A stretch of 64,000 nucleotides of DNA from Bradyrhizobium sp. (GCF_022844465.1 NZ_JALHLP010000003.1:310001-374000), one strand, 5' to 3'; counted from the stretch's first letter, positions 34,442 through 43,175 are shown. The notes: generated by a model not told the origin, from the sequence alone. Translations and numbers: made by a program.

Positions 34442-35170
34442 ATGAAAAAGCTCTACATCCTCGCCGCGTTGTTGATGGCCACCACGTCGGCCCAGGCCGG
34501 CGGCGTCACCTTTAAGATCAACGGCGAGCGCATCCGGGTCGAATCGCCACGCAACTGCAACGCCCTTTCCTGCATCAAGATCACCGCGCCCGGATATACC
34601 GGCACGCTCGGCAATATCGACCTCAAGGGCCTGGGCTCCAAGAGCAAGGACGATGACGAGGTCGCCGACACCAGCGCGGCAAAGCCCGCTCCGGCGCAAG
34701 CGGCCACGCCCGCGCCGGCCGCGCCCGCTGCAGCGCCCGTCGCAGCCCCGGTTGCGCCTGCTCCTGCGCCGACGACCGTTGCGTCCACCGCGCCGGTGTA
34801 TTCCGAAATCACCCCGCCGGCCGCCGCCGTAGCCGCCGCGCCGGTTTCGCAACCGGCCGCGGTTGCCGCAGCACCAGCCGCCGATCCGAACTCCCCGCTC
34901 GGCATCTGGGCCACCGAGGACAACAAGGGCAACGTGCGCATCGAGGAATGCGGCGCCAACATTTGCGGCTACGCCGTCAAGACCGGCGAGAAGATCCTGA
35001 TCAACATGAAGCCGCAGGGCAACAAATGGACCGGCCGCATCCGCGATCCCGACAGCGGCCGCAACTACGACTCGACGATCGCGCTGAAGGGCGGCAATGC
35101 CCTCAAGGTCCAGGGTTGCGCCTTCGGCGGCATGTTCTGCGGCGGCCAAACCTGGAAACGCGTCAGCTGA
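34442..35170 (+). CDS. Secreted DUF2147 protein with Ala/Pro-rich linker
   Basis: A 242-residue exported protein. The signal peptide (MKKLYILAALLMATTSAQA) precedes an N-terminal domain with a cysteine pair (RNCNALSCIKITAPGYTG), a ~90-residue Ala/Pro/Val-rich linker, and a C-terminal DUF2147 domain: GIWATEDNKGNVRIEECG, NICGYAV, ILINMKPQGNKWTGRIRDP, GCAFGGMFCGGQTWKRVS. The pattern of W, CG, MK and the final C-x-x-Q-x-W is diagnostic of the family, whose biochemical role is unknown. Divergent from its paralogue at 33398-34246, with a perfect CRP-like site between. The ATG follows CAGGAGGCTCCC, a strong ribosome site. A Rho-independent terminator follows. Confidence 0.88.
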   Translation: MKKLYILAALLMATTSAQAGGVTFKINGERIRVESPRNCNALSCIKITAPGYTGTLGNIDLKGLGSKSKDDDEVADTSAAKPAPAQAATPAPAAPAAAPVAAPVAPAPAPTTVASTAPVYSEITPPAAAVAAAPVSQPAAVAAAPAADPNSPLGIWATEDNKGNVRIEECGANICGYAVKTGEKILINMKPQGNKWTGRIRDPDSGRNYDSTIALKGGNALKVQGCAFGGMFCGGQTWKRVS

Positions 35171-35207
35171 CCTCCAATCCTCCGAGAGTTACGGCCCCCT
35201 GAGACTT

Positions 35208-35241
35208 GCGGCCCCCTGAAATTTCACGGGGCCGCTTTTTT
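35208..35241 (+). terminator. Rho-independent terminator of the DUF2147 gene
   Basis: GCGGCCCC (35208-35215) pairs with GGGGCCGC (35228-35235), followed by TTTTTT (35236-35241). Eight-base GC stem, 12-nt loop, clear T-tract 38 bp after the stop codon. Confidence 0.9.
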
Positions 35242-35275
35242 CGACTCTATAAGAACAGCGGCCGCCAAATCGAGA

Positions 35276-36181
35276 TCAGGAATGCGGCTTCCGCAGCAGC
35301 GGCTCGCCGGCGCGGATCCGCGCGCCTTCCGCGACAGTGTCGGCGAACTCGAACCGTTCCGGCGCCAGCACGATGATGGTCGAGCCGTGCTCGAACCAGC
35401 CCAGCTCGTCGCCCTTGCGCACATCGGCCGCGCACGGGAACATCGTTGGCCCCCGGCTCTGCGCGTTGAGCGTGCGGTCGAGGAAATGCAGGCGGATGCT
35501 GGCGACCAGGATGGCGGCGACCGGCACCAGCGTCAGCGCTTCCCCTGATGCAAGGCGCATCTGCAGCACCGCGCGCTCGTTCTTGCAGAACAGCCGCTCG
35601 ACCCGCTTCAGCGCGATCGGGTTGACGTTCCAGACGTCGCCATGGATGAAGGTCACCTGCTCGATGCGGCCGTCGTAGGGTGCGTGAAAGCGGTGATACA
35701 TGTCGGACGTCAACCGCAGCGTCAGGAAGATGCCGTTGCGGTGCCGCGCCACCAGTTCGGGATCACCGAGCAGGTCCAACAGCGCGTAAGGCGCGCCCTT
35801 GATCTGGAACAGTTCGGTGTCCGCGATTCGGCCGAACGCGCCGATGATGCCGTCGGAGGGACTGACCACGGCGTTCGGATCGGGGTCCGCCGGCCGCAAC
35901 CCCGGACGCAGTTCGCGGGTGAAGCAGTCGTGCAGGCTCTTGAACTCGCTGTTTTTGGCCTCCGACAGATCGAGGTCGGCAAACAGCCGCCAGCAGCCGA
36001 TCGAGAAATCGCGCACCAGCGGGTTCTCGATCTTGCTGAACCAGCCCATGAAGCGGGTCAGCGCCGCCCGCGGGATCCGGTTGGTGAGCAGGAAATTGAG
36101 GTCTTCCTGCTGCGTGAAGCGGGCAATCAGCCCGCGGATTGTCATCAATCTGTCAGCTGGATTGGCTAGCGCTTCAGGCAT
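35276..36181 (-). CDS. Phosphatidylserine decarboxylase-family protein
   Basis: A 301-residue protein of the PS-decarboxylase family, which makes phosphatidylethanolamine. Seen: CFTRELRPGLRPADPD, VVSPSDGIIGAFG, YDGRIEQVTFIHGDVWNVN, and HRFHAPYDG in the middle (the H-x-F-H-A-P motif is typical). The usual self-cleavage motif L-G-S-T near the C-terminus is replaced by EHGSTIIVL, i.e. GST, which still supplies the pyruvoyl serine. It is longer at the N-terminus than the short rhizobial Psd, resembling the E. coli-type enzyme. Neighbours (PmtA-like methyltransferase, Mpo1-like protein, glycosyltransferase) fit a lipid-modifying locus. The ATG at 36181 overlaps the divergent aminotransferase start; a start at 36145 is also possible. 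Confidence 0.87.
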   Translation of the reverse strand: MPEALANPADRLMTIRGLIARFTQQEDLNFLLTNRIPRAALTRFMGWFSKIENPLVRDFSIGCWRLFADLDLSEAKNSEFKSLHDCFTRELRPGLRPADPDPNAVVSPSDGIIGAFGRIADTELFQIKGAPYALLDLLGDPELVARHRNGIFLTLRLTSDMYHRFHAPYDGRIEQVTFIHGDVWNVNPIALKRVERLFCKNERAVLQMRLASGEALTLVPVAAILVASIRLHFLDRTLNAQSRGPTMFPCAADVRKGDELGWFEHGSTIIVLAPERFEFADTVAEGARIRAGEPLLRKPHS

Positions 36182-37844
36182 GGATTCGACCCTTCCGATT
36201 CTATCGTTGTCCGCTGCCGCGGTCGCGGCCAGCGTGGCGGTATTCCCCAAATTGCAGGCAAGGCTGGCGCTGTCGCGCGCCAAGCACCGCTCGCTGGCCG
36301 GACATTCCAAAATGTCCAGGGCAGTGGCGCGGTTGCTGCCGCACTACGAGTTCGACATCGGCGACTTCTTCCGCTCCGACGGCGCGCCTGACGACGTCGC
36401 ACTGCGACGCCAGGACGGATTCTTCCGGCTCGCGGGCCTCTACCAGCAGCGCTACGCCCGGGGACGGCAGATGACGGCGGAAGCGGCCGCGCGCATCTCC
36501 GACCTGCAGTTCACCGAACACTATCGGGTGCCGTTCCAGTACAGCCGGCTGGTGCGGGAACATCTCGGCACCGGCGCCTTCATGCAATCGTCCGCCGGCG
36601 TCACCGTGACCGACATCGACGGCAACACGTTCTACGACCTGACCGGCTCCTACGGCGTCAACATCTTCGGCAACGACTTCTACAAGGAGTGCATCGCCGC
36701 CGCCGAACGGCGCGCACATGCACTCGGCCCGGTGCTCGGTCCCTATCATCCCGTCATCACCGACAATGTGCGGCGGCTGTGCGAGATTTCCGGGCTCGAC
36801 GAAGTCTCGTTCCACATGTCCGGCACCGAGGCGGTCATGCAGGCGGTGCGGCTGGCGCGCTACCACACCGGCCGCTCGCATCTGGTCCGCTTTGCCGGCG
36901 CCTATCACGGCTGGTGGGGCGACGTGCAGCCCGGCGTCGGCAACCCGGTGTCGCCGCACGAGACCTACACGCTGGCCGAGATGTCGGAGCGGACGCTGCA
37001 TGTGCTGCGGACGCGCCGCGACATCGCCTGCGTGCTGGTCAATCCGCTGCAGGCGCTGCACCCCAACGCCAACGCACCCGGCGATTCCGCCCTGGTCGAT
37101 TCCTCGCGCAAGGGCGGGTTCCACCGCGCGGCCTATACCGAGTGGCTGAAAGCGCTGCGCGAGGTCTGCACCGCGCGCGGCATCGTGCTGATCTTCGACG
37201 AGGTGTTCGTCGGCTTCCGCCTCGCCGCCGGCGGCGCGCAGGAATATTTCGGCGTTCGCGCCGACATGGTGACCTATGGCAAGAGCCTCGCCGGCGGGCT
37301 GCCGGTCGGCGTGGTCTGCGGCGGCCGCAAATGGATGCGGCGCTTCCGCGACGACCGCCCGGCCGACGTCTGCTTTGCCCGCGGCACCTTCAACTCGCAT
37401 CCCTATGTGATGACGGCGATGGACGAATTCCTGAGCCGGCTTGCCAGCCCGAATTTCAACGCCGTCTACCAGGGGCTCGACGCGACCTGGAACGGTCGCG
37501 CCAGGGCACTGAACGATCGGCTGGCCGCCGGCGACCTGCCGGTGCGGGTCGCCAACCTGTCCACGATCTGGATAGTCCATTACACCGCGCCGTCCCGCTA
37601 CAACTGGATGCTGCAATACTATCTGCGCGCCGAAGGGCTGGCGTTGAGCTGGGTCGGCACCGGCCGGCTGATCTTCAGCCTGAATTACAGCGAGGCCGAT
37701 TTCGCCGAGGTCGCCGACCGCTTCGTCGCCGCCACCGACAAGATGAAGCGCGACGGCTGGTGGTGGCAGGACGCGTCCCAGACCAACCGGAATATCAAGC
37801 GGCAGATCCTGAAAGAGATGCTGGCCAGGCGACTTGGGCGCTGA
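36180..37844 (+). CDS. Class III PLP-dependent aminotransferase / glutamate-1-semialdehyde aminomutase-like
   Basis: A 554-residue PLP enzyme, about 110 residues longer than a standard class III aminotransferase. N-terminal ~20 residues form a hydrophobic stretch (PILSLSAAAVAASVAVFP), possibly a membrane anchor, and residues ~40-125 are an unassigned helical region. The catalytic core then shows DIDGNTFYDLTGSYGVNIFG, VSFHMSGTEAVMQAVRLAR, GAYHGWWGD, LIFDEVFVGFRLA (PLP aspartate) and VTYGKSLAGGLPVG (PLP lysine). The true reaction is unknown; hemL itself would be shorter. It diverges from the Psd-like gene with overlapping start codons, hinting at a shared lipid-related function. Confidence 0.8.
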   Translation: MDSTLPILSLSAAAVAASVAVFPKLQARLALSRAKHRSLAGHSKMSRAVARLLPHYEFDIGDFFRSDGAPDDVALRRQDGFFRLAGLYQQRYARGRQMTAEAAARISDLQFTEHYRVPFQYSRLVREHLGTGAFMQSSAGVTVTDIDGNTFYDLTGSYGVNIFGNDFYKECIAAAERRAHALGPVLGPYHPVITDNVRRLCEISGLDEVSFHMSGTEAVMQAVRLARYHTGRSHLVRFAGAYHGWWGDVQPGVGNPVSPHETYTLAEMSERTLHVLRTRRDIACVLVNPLQALHPNANAPGDSALVDSSRKGGFHRAAYTEWLKALREVCTARGIVLIFDEVFVGFRLAAGGAQEYFGVRADMVTYGKSLAGGLPVGVVCGGRKWMRRFRDDRPADVCFARGTFNSHPYVMTAMDEFLSRLASPNFNAVYQGLDATWNGRARALNDRLAAGDLPVRVANLSTIWIVHYTAPSRYNWMLQYYLRAEGLALSWVGTGRLIFSLNYSEADFAEVADRFVAATDKMKRDGWWWQDASQTNRNIKRQILKEMLARRLGR

Positions 37845-37875
37845 GCGCGCGCTTCTATTGTTCGTCTCTCGCACA

Positions 37876-37955
37876 GTCATTCCGGGATGGTCCGAAGGAC
37901 CAGACCCGGAATCTCGAGATTCCGGGTTCGATGCTTCGCATCGCCCCGGAATGAC
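37876..37955. repeat. Intergenic palindromic repeat, family 1 (copy C)
   Basis: Arms GTCATTCCGGG (from 37876) and GCCCCGGAATGAC (to 37955), internal palindrome CCCGGAATCTC/GAGATTCCGGG. Nearly identical to 9449-9530. Sits between convergent genes and could help terminate both. Confidence 0.85.
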
Positions 37956-38014
37956 GTTGGGCAGTGCATGGATGGCCGGGACACGGCCATAACGGCAAGT
38001 AATACAAGCAATCC

Positions 38015-38632
38015 TCACGCGTGCCTGACGTGCTTCTCGAGGCCGGGATCGATCAACTCGCCCTTCATCAGGTACAGCGGCGCCCTGTAGTAGAGCTTGA
38101 GGTCGCTGAAGGGATCGGTGAGGATCTTGGTCATCCACACCAGGCCGGTCTCGACGTCGCGGATGAAAAACAGGTGGACGGTGCGGAACAGCAACCCGCC
38201 GATGCCGACCGCAAGCCAGACCTTGGCGACCTGGCGCATGAAATCGGCTGATGTCGTCCACGGCGAGAACAGGCCGAACAGGGTCGGATCGAGGTACAGC
38301 ACCAGTGGCGACAGCGCCCAGATCGTCATCAGCACCACCTTGCGCTGCAGATTGTAGCCGACCTTGATCTCTTCCTTGTGCTCGTGGGTCGCCTGGTTCA
38401 GATGGTCGTAGCCGCGCGGCTCGAAGAAGAAGTGGCCGGCCTGGCGCGTGGTCATCGAGACCAGCCAGCCGACCAGCGCCGACACCACGGGGTCGAAGAA
38501 CAGCATCGCATAGGCGAACAGGAAGCTCGCCGCGCTGACGAAGTGCAGCGACTGGTTGATGCGGCTGTGGTGATAATAGCGATGGTCGTCCCAGCGCTGG
38601 GTTCGCAGTTCCTGCATGAAATTCTTGATCAT
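38015..38632 (-). CDS. Membrane protein resembling the Mpo1/DUF962 (2-hydroxy fatty acid dioxygenase) family
   Basis: A 205-residue protein with about four hydrophobic helices. The N-terminal histidine pattern (DDHRYYHHSRINQSLHFVS) and the later RQAGHFFFEPRGYDH, ATHEHKEE match the H-x4-N-x3-H and G-H-x-x-F-E features of Mpo1-like proteins, which catalyse iron-dependent alpha-oxidation of 2-hydroxy fatty acids in yeast. Family assignment is by motif likeness only. The next gene upstream encodes a PmtA-like methyltransferase in the same direction, and a Psd-like gene is near, so a lipid role is plausible. The ATG at 38632 is chosen for its GGGGGAGAG ribosome site; the TTG at 38644 is rejected. 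Confidence 0.6.
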   Translation of the reverse strand: MIKNFMQELRTQRWDDHRYYHHSRINQSLHFVSAASFLFAYAMLFFDPVVSALVGWLVSMTTRQAGHFFFEPRGYDHLNQATHEHKEEIKVGYNLQRKVVLMTIWALSPLVLYLDPTLFGLFSPWTTSADFMRQVAKVWLAVGIGGLLFRTVHLFFIRDVETGLVWMTKILTDPFSDLKLYYRAPLYLMKGELIDPGLEKHVRHA

Positions 38633-38762
38633 TCTCTCCCCCAAATGTATGGGCCGGGTTTACAGGGATTCGATGTCCGCCACGTGACATCATGATGTTG
38701 ACATGTGACTGGCCGCAATGCTGCGCAAAGCGGCGCCTTGATCACGCATTACAAATCTTGCA

Positions 38763-39452
38763 TTACGCCGCCGCCGCTCTTGCGGTTTTGCGAAACCGCA
38801 CCAGCGAGAAATGGCCGAGCGGCGGCACCAGGCGGCGCTCCGCCAGCTCCATGCCGCGTGCGCCGGCCAGCCATTGCGCGTAGCGCGACCAGGCGAACTC
38901 GGCAGTGCGAAAGCCGAGCGGTCGAACCACCGGCTGCAGCCGTTGCTCGATGAAGCGGCGCATGCCGGCGTCGGCGCTGACCCTTGTCAGAATGATCAGC
39001 TCGCCGCCCGGCCGCAGCACGCGGGCGAATTCGTCCAGCGCCTTTTCCGGGTTCGGCACCGCGGTTACGACATACTGCGCCATCACGACGTCGAACGAAT
39101 CGTCGGGGAATTCGAGCTTCTCCGCGTCCATCACCGCGAGACCTTCGACGTTTCGCAAGCCGAGCCCGTCGACGCGCTTTTTCGCCTTCTTCAGCATCGC
39201 TTCCGAAATGTCGGTGCCGAAAATGCGCAGATGCGGCGCGTATTGCGGCAGCGAGATGCCGGTGCCGACGCCAACCTCGAGCACGCGGCCGCCGATCCTG
39301 TTGGTGGCCGAGATCGCCGCCTTGCGGCCCTTGCTGAACACGCCGCCGAACACGAGGTCGTAGACCGGGGCCCAGCGGTCATAGGCCTGCTCCACCGTCT
39401 CGCGGTCGAAGTCGCGCCGCCTTGCGCCGTCAAGCTTGATGATGTCTGCCAT
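38763..39452 (-). CDS. SAM-dependent methyltransferase, Rhodobacter-type phosphatidylethanolamine N-methyltransferase-like
   Basis: A 229-residue class I methyltransferase. Motif I is VLEVGVGTGISLPQY, followed by IFGTDISEAMLKKA, VMDAEKLEFPDDSFDVVMAQYVV and a post-motif LRPGGELIILTR. The N-terminus (TVEQAYDRWAPVYDLVFGGVFSKGRKAA) is typical of the UbiE/Rhodobacter-PmtA branch, which methylates phosphatidylethanolamine to phosphatidylcholine, a major lipid of rhizobia. Substrate is inferred from likeness and from the Psd-like neighbour; UbiE-type or other small-molecule methylation is not excluded. It lies between the glycosyltransferase and Mpo1-like genes, all on the minus strand, with 130 bp to the latter. 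Confidence 0.82.
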   Translation of the reverse strand: MADIIKLDGARRRDFDRETVEQAYDRWAPVYDLVFGGVFSKGRKAAISATNRIGGRVLEVGVGTGISLPQYAPHLRIFGTDISEAMLKKAKKRVDGLGLRNVEGLAVMDAEKLEFPDDSFDVVMAQYVVTAVPNPEKALDEFARVLRPGGELIILTRVSADAGMRRFIEQRLQPVVRPLGFRTAEFAWSRYAQWLAGARGMELAERRLVPPLGHFSLVRFRKTARAAAA

Positions 39453-39502
39453 GGTTGGTCCTACCTTGTGGTCTTGCGTGAATGATTGTCGAACGCGTGC
39501 GC

Positions 39503-40558
39503 TCAACCCTGCACGGCGCGTGGAGCGGGCGCGCGGCGCGCCGGCCGCAGCGACCGGCTCGGCTGCAGCGCCGTCAGATTGCCGATGAACTGCCGCGCGC
39601 TGTTTTCCCAGGAACGCTCCAGCGCGAAATCCCGGCAGGCCTCGCGCGACGCCGTCAGCGCGCGCAACGCCGCGCTGCGCAGATCATGATCGAGCGCGCC
39701 GATCGGATGACCGGCGATGACGTCCTTCGGGCCGGTGACCGGGAATGCGGCAACCGGCGTGCCGCAGGCCAGCGCCTCCAGCTGCACTACGCCGAACGTG
39801 TCGGTCAGGCTCGGAAACACGAAGACGTCGGCGGCGGCCAGATGGGCGGTCAGGTCCGCGCCCTTTTTCTCGCCAAGGAACACCGCGCCCGGATATTGCC
39901 TTGCGAGCTGCGCTTTCTGCGGCCCGTCGCCGACCACGACCTTCGATCCCGGCAGGTCGAGCGAAAGGAACGCCTCGAGATTTTTTTCCACCGCGACGCG
40001 GCCCATGGTCATGAAGATCGGCCGCGGCAGGTCGAGCGGCGCGCGATGGTGCGGGTTGAACAGTTCGGTATCGACCCCGCGGGTCCAGAAACCGAGCCGC
40101 CGGAAGCCACGCTCCGCCAGTTCCTGCCGCAGTGAATCGGTTGCCACCATGGTCATGGCGGATGCGGCGTGAAAGAGGCGCATCACCGCATAGCCGACGC
40201 TGGTCGGAATTTTGGTGCGGACCTCGACATATTCCGGGAAGCGCGTGGTGTAGGAGGTCGTGAACGCCAGTCCGCGGCGGCGGCAATAGGCGCGCACCGC
40301 CCATCCGACCGGACCTTCGGTGGCGATGTGAATGGCGTCGGGCGAAGCCTGCTCGATCCGCCGCGCGATCTCGCGCCGGTTCGGCAGCGCGATCCGCAGC
40401 CCCGGATAGGTCGGCACCGCCACCGAGCGAAAGCCGTCCGGGGTCAGGAAATCGATATCGGCGTCGAGCGCCCGGGCGCTGCGCGCCAGCGAGGTCAGGG
40501 TGCGGACGACGCCGTTAACCTGGGGATGCCACGCATCGGTCGCAATCAGTATCCGCAT
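39503..40558 (-). CDS. Glycosyltransferase family 4 protein
   Basis: A 351-residue GT-B glycosyltransferase with the N-terminal acceptor domain MRILIATDAWHPQVNGVVRTL and C-terminal nucleotide-sugar domain containing MGRVAVEKNLEAFL, VVGDGPQKAQL and the retaining-GT4 motif TFGVVQLEALACGTPVAAF. The start (DAWHPQVNGVVRTL...) is typical of the branch that includes mannosyl- and glucosyl-diacylglycerol synthases, so the acceptor could be a lipid, in keeping with the adjacent PmtA-like gene 50 bp downstream. No membrane helix. The ATG at 40558 is used; an ATG 24 bases upstream is equally open. Substrate and sugar are unknown. Confidence 0.85.
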   Translation of the reverse strand: MRILIATDAWHPQVNGVVRTLTSLARSARALDADIDFLTPDGFRSVAVPTYPGLRIALPNRREIARRIEQASPDAIHIATEGPVGWAVRAYCRRRGLAFTTSYTTRFPEYVEVRTKIPTSVGYAVMRLFHAASAMTMVATDSLRQELAERGFRRLGFWTRGVDTELFNPHHRAPLDLPRPIFMTMGRVAVEKNLEAFLSLDLPGSKVVVGDGPQKAQLARQYPGAVFLGEKKGADLTAHLAAADVFVFPSLTDTFGVVQLEALACGTPVAAFPVTGPKDVIAGHPIGALDHDLRSAALRALTASREACRDFALERSWENSARQFIGNLTALQPSRSLRPARRAPAPRAVQG

Positions 40559-40696
40559 GTCCCGGCGCCCTGCGATTTCCATGATTCTTGCTTGCCCGAC
40601 GTTGGGACATGGATATTTCAGGCGTGTGACGTCATCGATCTGTAAGGATGTTTTTTAAGCCTCTCGGCATGCATTTCCGTGTAACGTGACAGGACG

Positions 40697-42097
40697 ATGT
40701 CAGACCTGAACAAAAACCCTGCGCCGCGCCGCCCGCGACGGAAGCGGAAAAGCTACGGGCTTCTGATCCTCGCCGCGGGCTTGCTGGCGTTCGGCGTCGC
40801 CGCCGGCACGCTTTATTATGTGTTGCGGCCGACCGTGCTGCGGATCGCGGTCGGGCCCGCCGGCAGCGACGATCACAAACTGGTCCAGCTGATGGCGCAG
40901 ACCTTTGCGCGCGACGGCAGCGCCGTCCGGCTGGCGCCGGTCACGACCGAGGGAACGCCTGAAAGCATCGCGCTGTTCTCGACCGGCAAGGTCGACCTTG
41001 CGGTGGCGCGCGGCGACCTCAACCTGCCGTCCAACGCTGAATCGGTCGCGATCCTGCGCAAGAATGTCGTGGTGCTGTGGACGCCATCAGGCCCGGCGCC
41101 GAAGGGCGCGCGCAAGCAGTCTTCGCCGAAGATCAAAAGTCTCGCGGACCTCGCCGGCCACCGCGTCGGCGTGATCGGACGGACAGAGGCCAACGTCGCG
41201 CTGCTGCGTGTGATCCTGCGCGAGTCCGGCATCAACCCCGACAAGGTGACGGTCAGTCAGTTCGCCGTCGGCCAGATAGGCGACATGGCGCGCGACCCGG
41301 CGCTCGATGCCTTCATGGCGGTCGGCCCGCTCAAGAGCAAGATCACCGTGGACGCCATCGCGGCCACCGCCACCGCGCGCGGCGAACCCAAATTCCTGCC
41401 GATCGACGTCTCCGAGGCGATCGCCAAGAAGAATCCGATCTATGAAGCCGAGGAAATCCCCGCCAGCATTTTCAGCTCTTCCCCCGCGCGCCCCGAGGAT
41501 AAGGTCGACACCCTCGGCGTCAACCACCTCATCATCGCCCGGAAGGCGCTGTCGGACACGGCGGTCGCCGCCTTCGCCCGCCAGCTCTTCACCAACCGCC
41601 ACCAACTGGCGCGGGAGCTGCCGAGCGCCTCGGAGATCGAGAAGCCCGACACCGACAAGGACTCCGCCCTGCCGGCGCATGCGGGCGCCGCGGCCTATAT
41701 CGACGGCAATGAGCGAACCTTCCTTGAGAAATACACCGATTTCATCTGGGGCGCGATCCTGGTGCTCTCGGGGCTGGGATCGGTCGGCGCCTGGCTGAAG
41801 CACTACTGGAAGCGCGACGAACGCGAGCAATACACCGAGCATCGCGACAATTTGCTCGACCTGATTTCGCGGGCGCGCCAGGCGGAAACGCCGGAGCAAC
41901 TCGCCGACATGCAGGACGCCGCCGACGGCGTGCTGCGCGAGGCGCTCGACTGCTTCGACGATGGCGCGATCGAGCAAGGCGACCTTGCGGCGATCGGGCT
42001 CGCGCTCGAACAATTCCATCATGCGGTAGCCGACCGCCGCGCCGTGCTTGACGCCGGCAATGCCGAGGCGCCGCGGATCCGCGCGCTCCCGGCCTGA
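40697..42097 (+). CDS. TAXI-family TRAP solute-binding protein with C-terminal membrane helix
   Basis: A 466-residue membrane-tethered binding protein. A hydrophobic segment near the start (YGLLILAAGLLAFGVAAGTLYYVL) anchors it; residues ~50-330 form the TAXI domain (LRIAVGPAGSDDHKLVQLMAQ, LFSTGKVDLAVARGDL, VGVIGRTEANVALLRVIL). A second helix (FIWGAILVLSGLGSVGAWL) is followed by a ~100-residue acidic helical cytosolic tail (REQYTEHRDNLLDLISRARQAE). Ordinary TAXI proteins are free in the periplasm and lack this tail, and no TRAP permease gene is adjacent, so a sensor role is possible. The ligand is unknown. The ATG at 40697 gives a strongly basic cytosolic start (PRRPRRKRKS). Confidence 0.83.
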   Translation: MSDLNKNPAPRRPRRKRKSYGLLILAAGLLAFGVAAGTLYYVLRPTVLRIAVGPAGSDDHKLVQLMAQTFARDGSAVRLAPVTTEGTPESIALFSTGKVDLAVARGDLNLPSNAESVAILRKNVVVLWTPSGPAPKGARKQSSPKIKSLADLAGHRVGVIGRTEANVALLRVILRESGINPDKVTVSQFAVGQIGDMARDPALDAFMAVGPLKSKITVDAIAATATARGEPKFLPIDVSEAIAKKNPIYEAEEIPASIFSSSPARPEDKVDTLGVNHLIIARKALSDTAVAAFARQLFTNRHQLARELPSASEIEKPDTDKDSALPAHAGAAAYIDGNERTFLEKYTDFIWGAILVLSGLGSVGAWLKHYWKRDEREQYTEHRDNLLDLISRARQAETPEQLADMQDAADGVLREALDCFDDGAIEQGDLAAIGLALEQFHHAVADRRAVLDAGNAEAPRIRALPA

Positions 42098-42105
42098 CCT
42101 GATTG

Positions 42106-42215
42106 TTCTTCCTTCTGCCGTTGTGGGAGAAGGTGGCGCGGACGCAGTCCGCGACGGATGAGGGAAAGAACCCCTCTCCCGTCCCGCCGCCGCTATGCGG
42201 CGTCGATCCACCCAC
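42106..42215. repeat. Intergenic repeat, family 2 (partial copy)
   Basis: Contains GGGAGAAGGTGGCGCGGACG, GTCCGCGACGGATGAGGG and CCCCTCTCCCG, which match parts of the longer element at 53474-53632. Lies between the TAXI and L,D-transpeptidase genes; bases 42216-42355 after it hold the transpeptidase promoter region and no gene. Confidence 0.55.
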
Positions 42216-42355
42216 TCCCTCAACGAAACCTTAACGATACAAATCCCTAACGCGACGCAATCATTTTGGCGGTTTCGTGCAAACCTCCTGAAATGCCTGA
42301 TCTGTAGGGTGTTCCCAACAGCGCCGGAACAGGCGCGACAGACGGGGGGACGACC

Positions 42356-43033
42356 ATGCCCAATTCATCCGGCACGACCGCGTTCGCGGCCGCCGCCTGC
42401 GGCGCGCTGGCGATCGGCGCCATCGCCTTTTCCGCATCCGCCACCGCCGCGCCGGTGACGCTGTTTCCGTTCTTCACCTTGCCGATCGAGGCGGCCCCGC
42501 CGCAGGCTGAAGCCGAGCCGAAGGAAGCGCCGCGCGCGTTCGAGCTATCGGCGCGGTTGCGCCGCCAGGTCGTGAGCTACAGCACGAGCGAGGCGGCCGG
42601 CACCATCATCATCGACACCCCCAACACCTATCTCTATCTCGTGCTCGGCAACGGGCAGGCGATGCGCTACGGCATCGGCGTCGGCCGCGAGGGCTTCACC
42701 TGGTCGGGCACCCAGACCATCACCCGCAAGGCGGAATGGCCGGACTGGACCCCGCCGCCGGAGATGATCGCGCGCCAGCCTTACTTGCCGCGCCAGATGG
42801 CCGGCGGTCCGGGCAACCCGCTCGGCGCGCGCGCGATGTATCTCGGCGGCACCATCTATCGAATCCACGGCACCAACGCGCCGGAGACGATCGGCACCCG
42901 GGTTTCCTCGGGGTGCCTCCGCCTCACCAATGACGACGTCAAGGACCTCTATTCCCGGGTCAGCGTCGGCGCCAGGGTGATCGTGCTGCCGATGACGCAT
43001 CGCCGCGCCGATCTCGGCCGCACCGCCCGCTAA
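42356..43033 (+). CDS. L,D-transpeptidase (YkuD domain)
   Basis: Periplasmic cross-linking enzyme of 225 residues. The signal peptide (TTAFAAAACGALAIGAIAFSASATAAP) is followed by a YkuD catalytic domain from residue ~80 (TIIIDTPNTYLYLVLGNGQAMRY), with the signature histidine in IHGTN and the catalytic cysteine in SSGCLRL. Rhizobiales carry many such paralogues, which form 3-3 cross-links in peptidoglycan and link lipoproteins to the wall. The ATG at 42356 follows a purine-rich GGGGGGACG ribosome site. It is a stand-alone gene. Bases 43034-43175 to the next gene contain nothing recognisable. Confidence 0.93.
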   Translation: MPNSSGTTAFAAAACGALAIGAIAFSASATAAPVTLFPFFTLPIEAAPPQAEAEPKEAPRAFELSARLRRQVVSYSTSEAAGTIIIDTPNTYLYLVLGNGQAMRYGIGVGREGFTWSGTQTITRKAEWPDWTPPPEMIARQPYLPRQMAGGPGNPLGARAMYLGGTIYRIHGTNAPETIGTRVSSGCLRLTNDDVKDLYSRVSVGARVIVLPMTHRRADLGRTAR

Positions 43034-43175
43034 ATTGCCGCAAAGCTGAACGCGAGCCGCATTCGCCGGAACCGCTGCTCACGCGGAAATGATCGGCGGT
43101 AGGGCCCGGGTGGCGTCGCCCTCACCGTCCCTGTAAAAGACTAAAGGAGCGATTCAGGCGGGAGCCGGGGGGACG

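Noticed and set aside
36201..38693. 830-codon open frame on the minus strand
   Set aside because: Shadow spanning the aminotransferase gene, a repeat and the Mpo1-like gene in a wrong frame.
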